From the NCBI RefSeq assembly GCF_901000735.1, contig NC_081541.1, forward strand, positions 6,937,021 to 7,001,020: a stretch of 64,000 nt of DNA, given 5' to 3'. How positions within the stretch are numbered: position 1 is the stretch's first letter; each line of letters starts with the position of its first letter. Positions 61,554 through 64,000 of the stretch are shown here, one piece after another. The translations under genes and the position numbers were made by a program. The stretch is from Corylus avellana. Taxonomy: Eukaryota; Streptophyta; Magnoliopsida; Fagales; Betulaceae. Under the pieces are notes generated by a model that was not told the origin of the DNA, did not search any database, and saw only the letters and a program-made list of their open reading frames with translations.

Positions 61554-62342
61554 ATGGCCATCGATGTCTGCTCGGAGATTTCCAGCGCAGGAATCAGCCC
61601 CAGAATCTCGTTTTCCCATGATCTGAACCAGACAGATGTTTTGCCAAATGAAGATCATCGCCGGCGCTCGGACCTGACCCTCTTGGATTCCGGCTCCGAC
61701 TTCGTTTTCTGCATTGGCAGTAGCTTTGTGCAGGAGCTGTCTCCGGCTGACGAGCTTTTCTCCAACGGCAAGATCCGCGCTAAAGAAATCAAGCAAAATG
61801 TCACAAACCCAGATGAAGTTCGCGGATCTGACCCTGTTTCTTCTTGTTCTTTGCCTTCTTGTACTGTAAATACAGAAAAGAAGAGGCTAAAAGAGTTCTT
61901 GTCCGGCAGTTTTGACGTGGAAGAAAAGCCTCCATCAAAATCTTTCTGGCAGTTCAAGAGAAGTAGCAGCCTCAACTGTGATAGCGCAAGAAGCCGAAGC
62001 TTAATCCGCTCATTACAATTCTTGTCCAGAAGCAATTCAACCGGTTCTGCTCCGAATTCAAAACAAACAAATCTTTCAAAGGAAACCCAGAAGCCGAATT
62101 TGCAGAAACAACCGTCGGTGTCAAGTAGAAAGTCATCGGCATCATGTCCGAGTACATATTATTATTCATATAGTTCGTCACAGAGGCCTTCGTTAAAGAA
62201 GAATTCTGGATCTTATGGCAATGGAGTTCGAATTAGTCCAGTATTGAACCTTGCACCGCCGTACATTTCCAAAGTAACTGTAAGTTTTTTCGGATTTGGT
62301 TCTCTCTTCTGTAATGGTAAGGTTAAAAAGAAGAAGAAATGA
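61554..62342 (+). CDS. Serine-rich protein of unknown function (plant-specific, kinase-regulator-like motifs)
   Basis: Single exon, 262 aa, complete. Conserved-looking blocks: SPRISFSHDL (15-24); DFVFCIGSSF (49-58) followed by SPADELFSNGKI (63-74), a layout also seen in BKI1/MAKR and related plant proteins; EKKRLKEFL (108-116); FWQFKRSSSLNC (131-142), a basic-Ser stretch likely to be phosphorylated; a Ser-rich middle; ISPVLNLAPPYIS (227-239); and FGFGSLFCNGKVKKKKK at the C-terminus, a polybasic tail that could bind acidic lipids or act in nuclear targeting. No signal peptide or membrane segment. I recognise it as a plant family annotated only as serine-rich proteins; a role in receptor-kinase signalling is inference. 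The start is the first ATG giving the conserved N-terminal block. Confidence 0.85.
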   Translation: MAIDVCSEISSAGISPRISFSHDLNQTDVLPNEDHRRRSDLTLLDSGSDFVFCIGSSFVQELSPADELFSNGKIRAKEIKQNVTNPDEVRGSDPVSSCSLPSCTVNTEKKRLKEFLSGSFDVEEKPPSKSFWQFKRSSSLNCDSARSRSLIRSLQFLSRSNSTGSAPNSKQTNLSKETQKPNLQKQPSVSSRKSSASCPSTYYYSYSSSQRPSLKKNSGSYGNGVRISPVLNLAPPYISKVTVSFFGFGSLFCNGKVKKKKK

Positions 62343-62974
62343 TGTTCATGGCTTCTTTCATGGTTCATGTTCAAGTACTGATGGATTTAGCTGTCATTCA
62401 ATCACTCTGTTTCATGAACCAGCATGTGATCAGACTCTGTAAATTCAAAGAATTTTTTACTGAAAATGAAAATAGTCTTTAGAAATTAAATGGAGTGTCA
62501 TAAATCACAATTTTTTTTTTTTTTCACCTTCCTTTGGGAAGAGTGAAGACTACAGTGGGAGGATTGGATGGGCAGTAATTTTCATGCACATCAACATGTT
62601 ATGGGCTTGGGAGACAGAGAAACAAGGCTTCCTTCTTTTGTGGCTCTCCGATCCTATGCTTTTTCTCTCTTTTTATCTTTTGAATTCTTTGTCAATATTT
62701 AATGTGATTGTCTTTTGTTCTTTTAGACTTTGATTGATGGCTTCTTTGGGTGTTTTCTTTTGTATTATTATAAACATACTCTTCAATTTTTATTTTTATT
62801 TATAAGTGAGATTGTATTAAAAAAAACTTTAGCACTAGCACCCCCAACATAAACCTAGCACAAATATCACGGTACATAATAGAACCGAACATCTTAGAAA
62901 GCCAAGGGGTCAAATAAATGGCCCAGTCTAATAGTTTCTTAGCTCACAATCCAAGAAATAGACTATCAGAGACT
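62343..62974. other. 3' flank of the serine-rich gene
   Basis: Probable 3' UTR in the first 450 bp, with a T run at 62509-62524. No other gene. Confidence 0.5.
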
Positions 62975-63861
62975 CGGGGTGGGTATTGGTTCGGTCGGTA
63001 TTCGTAAAAGTCAGTTGATTAATTAACCAACTTCATAATGAATAGTTTCAACTTTTTCGGTTAATCGGTTAGTCGGTGAATAGGTGGTCGGTTACAAGTT
63101 TTTATGTTAAGATTTATCCGTCTTCCTTGTGACTATAGAATCAATAAAGAATATGTTTTATAAATTAAAAGAAAAAGTAAGTTCATAGAACACAGACCAA
63201 AATGACAACCATAAATCAGCTAGACAAATACAATAAGGAAAGTTATCAAATAAAATTCAAAATTCACTTGAAAAATCGGTTAAGTCAGTTAATCGACAAA
63301 AAATTCTACCGAACCGAACCGATGTCAAAATGTTACGTGAATACGTAACGGGGATAGAATTTAGGTTCCCTTAGAACCTAGACCTTAGATTCTGAGGGAA
63401 CCTACACTTTTTAAATTTTGATTTTGAGGAAACCTAAAAACCCTTTTCAAACTCAAGGTTTGAGATTAATTTTCTGATTTTTTTTTTATTAAAATATAAT
63501 CCTTTAAATATGAAGATTACAACGATTTAGACCTGGAGTAAAACTCATATACTGGAGATAAACCTAAAAAGATAACTAATGCAATCCTGACTCTAAAATA
63601 AATAACTAGATAATTGAAATTTAAATAGACGCATGTTTATCTCTAATAAAAAAATACTGATTTGAAAACTAATCTAAATGAAATTTAATTCATTTTAAAT
63701 ATAAATATACTATAATATAATGTCTACTTTATCCCTCTGTTATTTTTATAACACAAAACATTATTTTTATTCTGCCTACCGGCCGCCAGAAATCGGTTAT
63801 CAGTCTGTGATGGTTCGGTGGCTATCAATAAGCAATATAAGGTTAATTTGTCCACCCCTAT
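62975..63861. mobile_element. hAT-like non-autonomous element
   Basis: Left end CGGGGTGGGTATTGG; right end in reverse complement is TAGGGGTGGACAAATT. Subterminal GGTTAATCGGTTAGTCGG and CGAACCGA motifs resemble those of the 9432 element. Flanking CAGAGACT and TGGAGACT agree at 6 of 8, suggesting a decayed 8-bp target duplication. No transposase. Confidence 0.6.
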
Positions 63862-64000
63862 TGGAGACTATAGTTTTTGAAGCAATTCGGTGAATATTGG
63901 ATTATTGGATATGAAAGTTTTTAATTTTTTATAGTGAAAAGAAGGCATAGTTATAGAGATGGGAGCCAAAGATCTGCCACTGAAAACAAAAAAAGATGTC

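Noticed and set aside
62975..63861. Calling a firm 8-bp target duplication for the right-hand hAT-like element
   Set aside because: Only 6 of 8 bases agree and the exact TIR ends are uncertain, so it is left as probable.

Overview
This 64 kb window is nuclear DNA from a higher plant, most likely a core eudicot. The evidence is AT-rich intergenic DNA, an R2R3-MYB gene with the usual plant intron positions, a 23-exon glutaminyl-tRNA synthetase whose order and length match plant enzymes, plant tRNA-iMet-primed LTR elements, TRIMs, hAT and Stowaway-type elements and L1-type LINEs. I cannot name the species. Four N runs (14766-14865, 30669-30768, 36177-36448, 57949-58048) show a gapped scaffold, and several oddities sit at those gaps.

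Layout. Positions 1-14765 and 18370-30668 plus 36449-39847 are two nearly identical direct copies of one segment. Each carries one intact subgroup-20 (MYB62/MYB116-like) R2R3-MYB gene (5751-6822 and 24148-25219) encoding the same 287-aa protein, plus the same set of small transposons, including a hAT-like element with a perfect 8-bp target duplication. Decayed Ty1/copia and Ty3/gypsy pol fragments lie between the copies (14866-18000). The second copy is interrupted by a nested transposon block (30769-36176). It contains an inverted-repeat-bracketed retroelement or pararetrovirus-like polyprotein fragment, L1 LINE pieces, a TRIM solo LTR, and a 2.1-2.2 kb non-autonomous LTR element (A). A second, complete copy of that element (B, 36866-39005) lies in the opposite orientation.

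The right half holds the two other clear genes. An intact cytosolic-type glutaminyl-tRNA synthetase (GlnRS) lies on the minus strand (41225-50735, 793 aa), with a complete 509-bp TRIM and a Stowaway-like MITE in its introns and one GC-AG intron. A single-exon serine-rich protein gene of unknown function lies at 61554-62342. Between them is a broken copia element headed by a tandem LTR-leader-LTR-leader array (55029-57948), then a gap, then what looks like the empty-site version of its own left flank.

Main discovery candidate. The LTRs of elements A and B carry a tandem array of 48-bp units, each containing four contiguous alternating nGAAn/nTTCn modules (a perfect heat-shock element) just upstream of a TATATAAA box. 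Element B has a perfect 5-bp target duplication, and its two LTRs appear identical except for one 48-bp unit. This suggests a recently mobile, heat-responsive, non-autonomous retrotransposon family, comparable in logic to ONSEN but without its own pol genes. The two copies face each other, so heat-induced transcription would be convergent and could yield double-stranded RNA.

The MYB duplication, the gap-bounded foreign contig and the filled/empty retrotransposon site could all come from two haplotypes joined in one scaffold. That alternative should be tested before any biological reading of the duplication.
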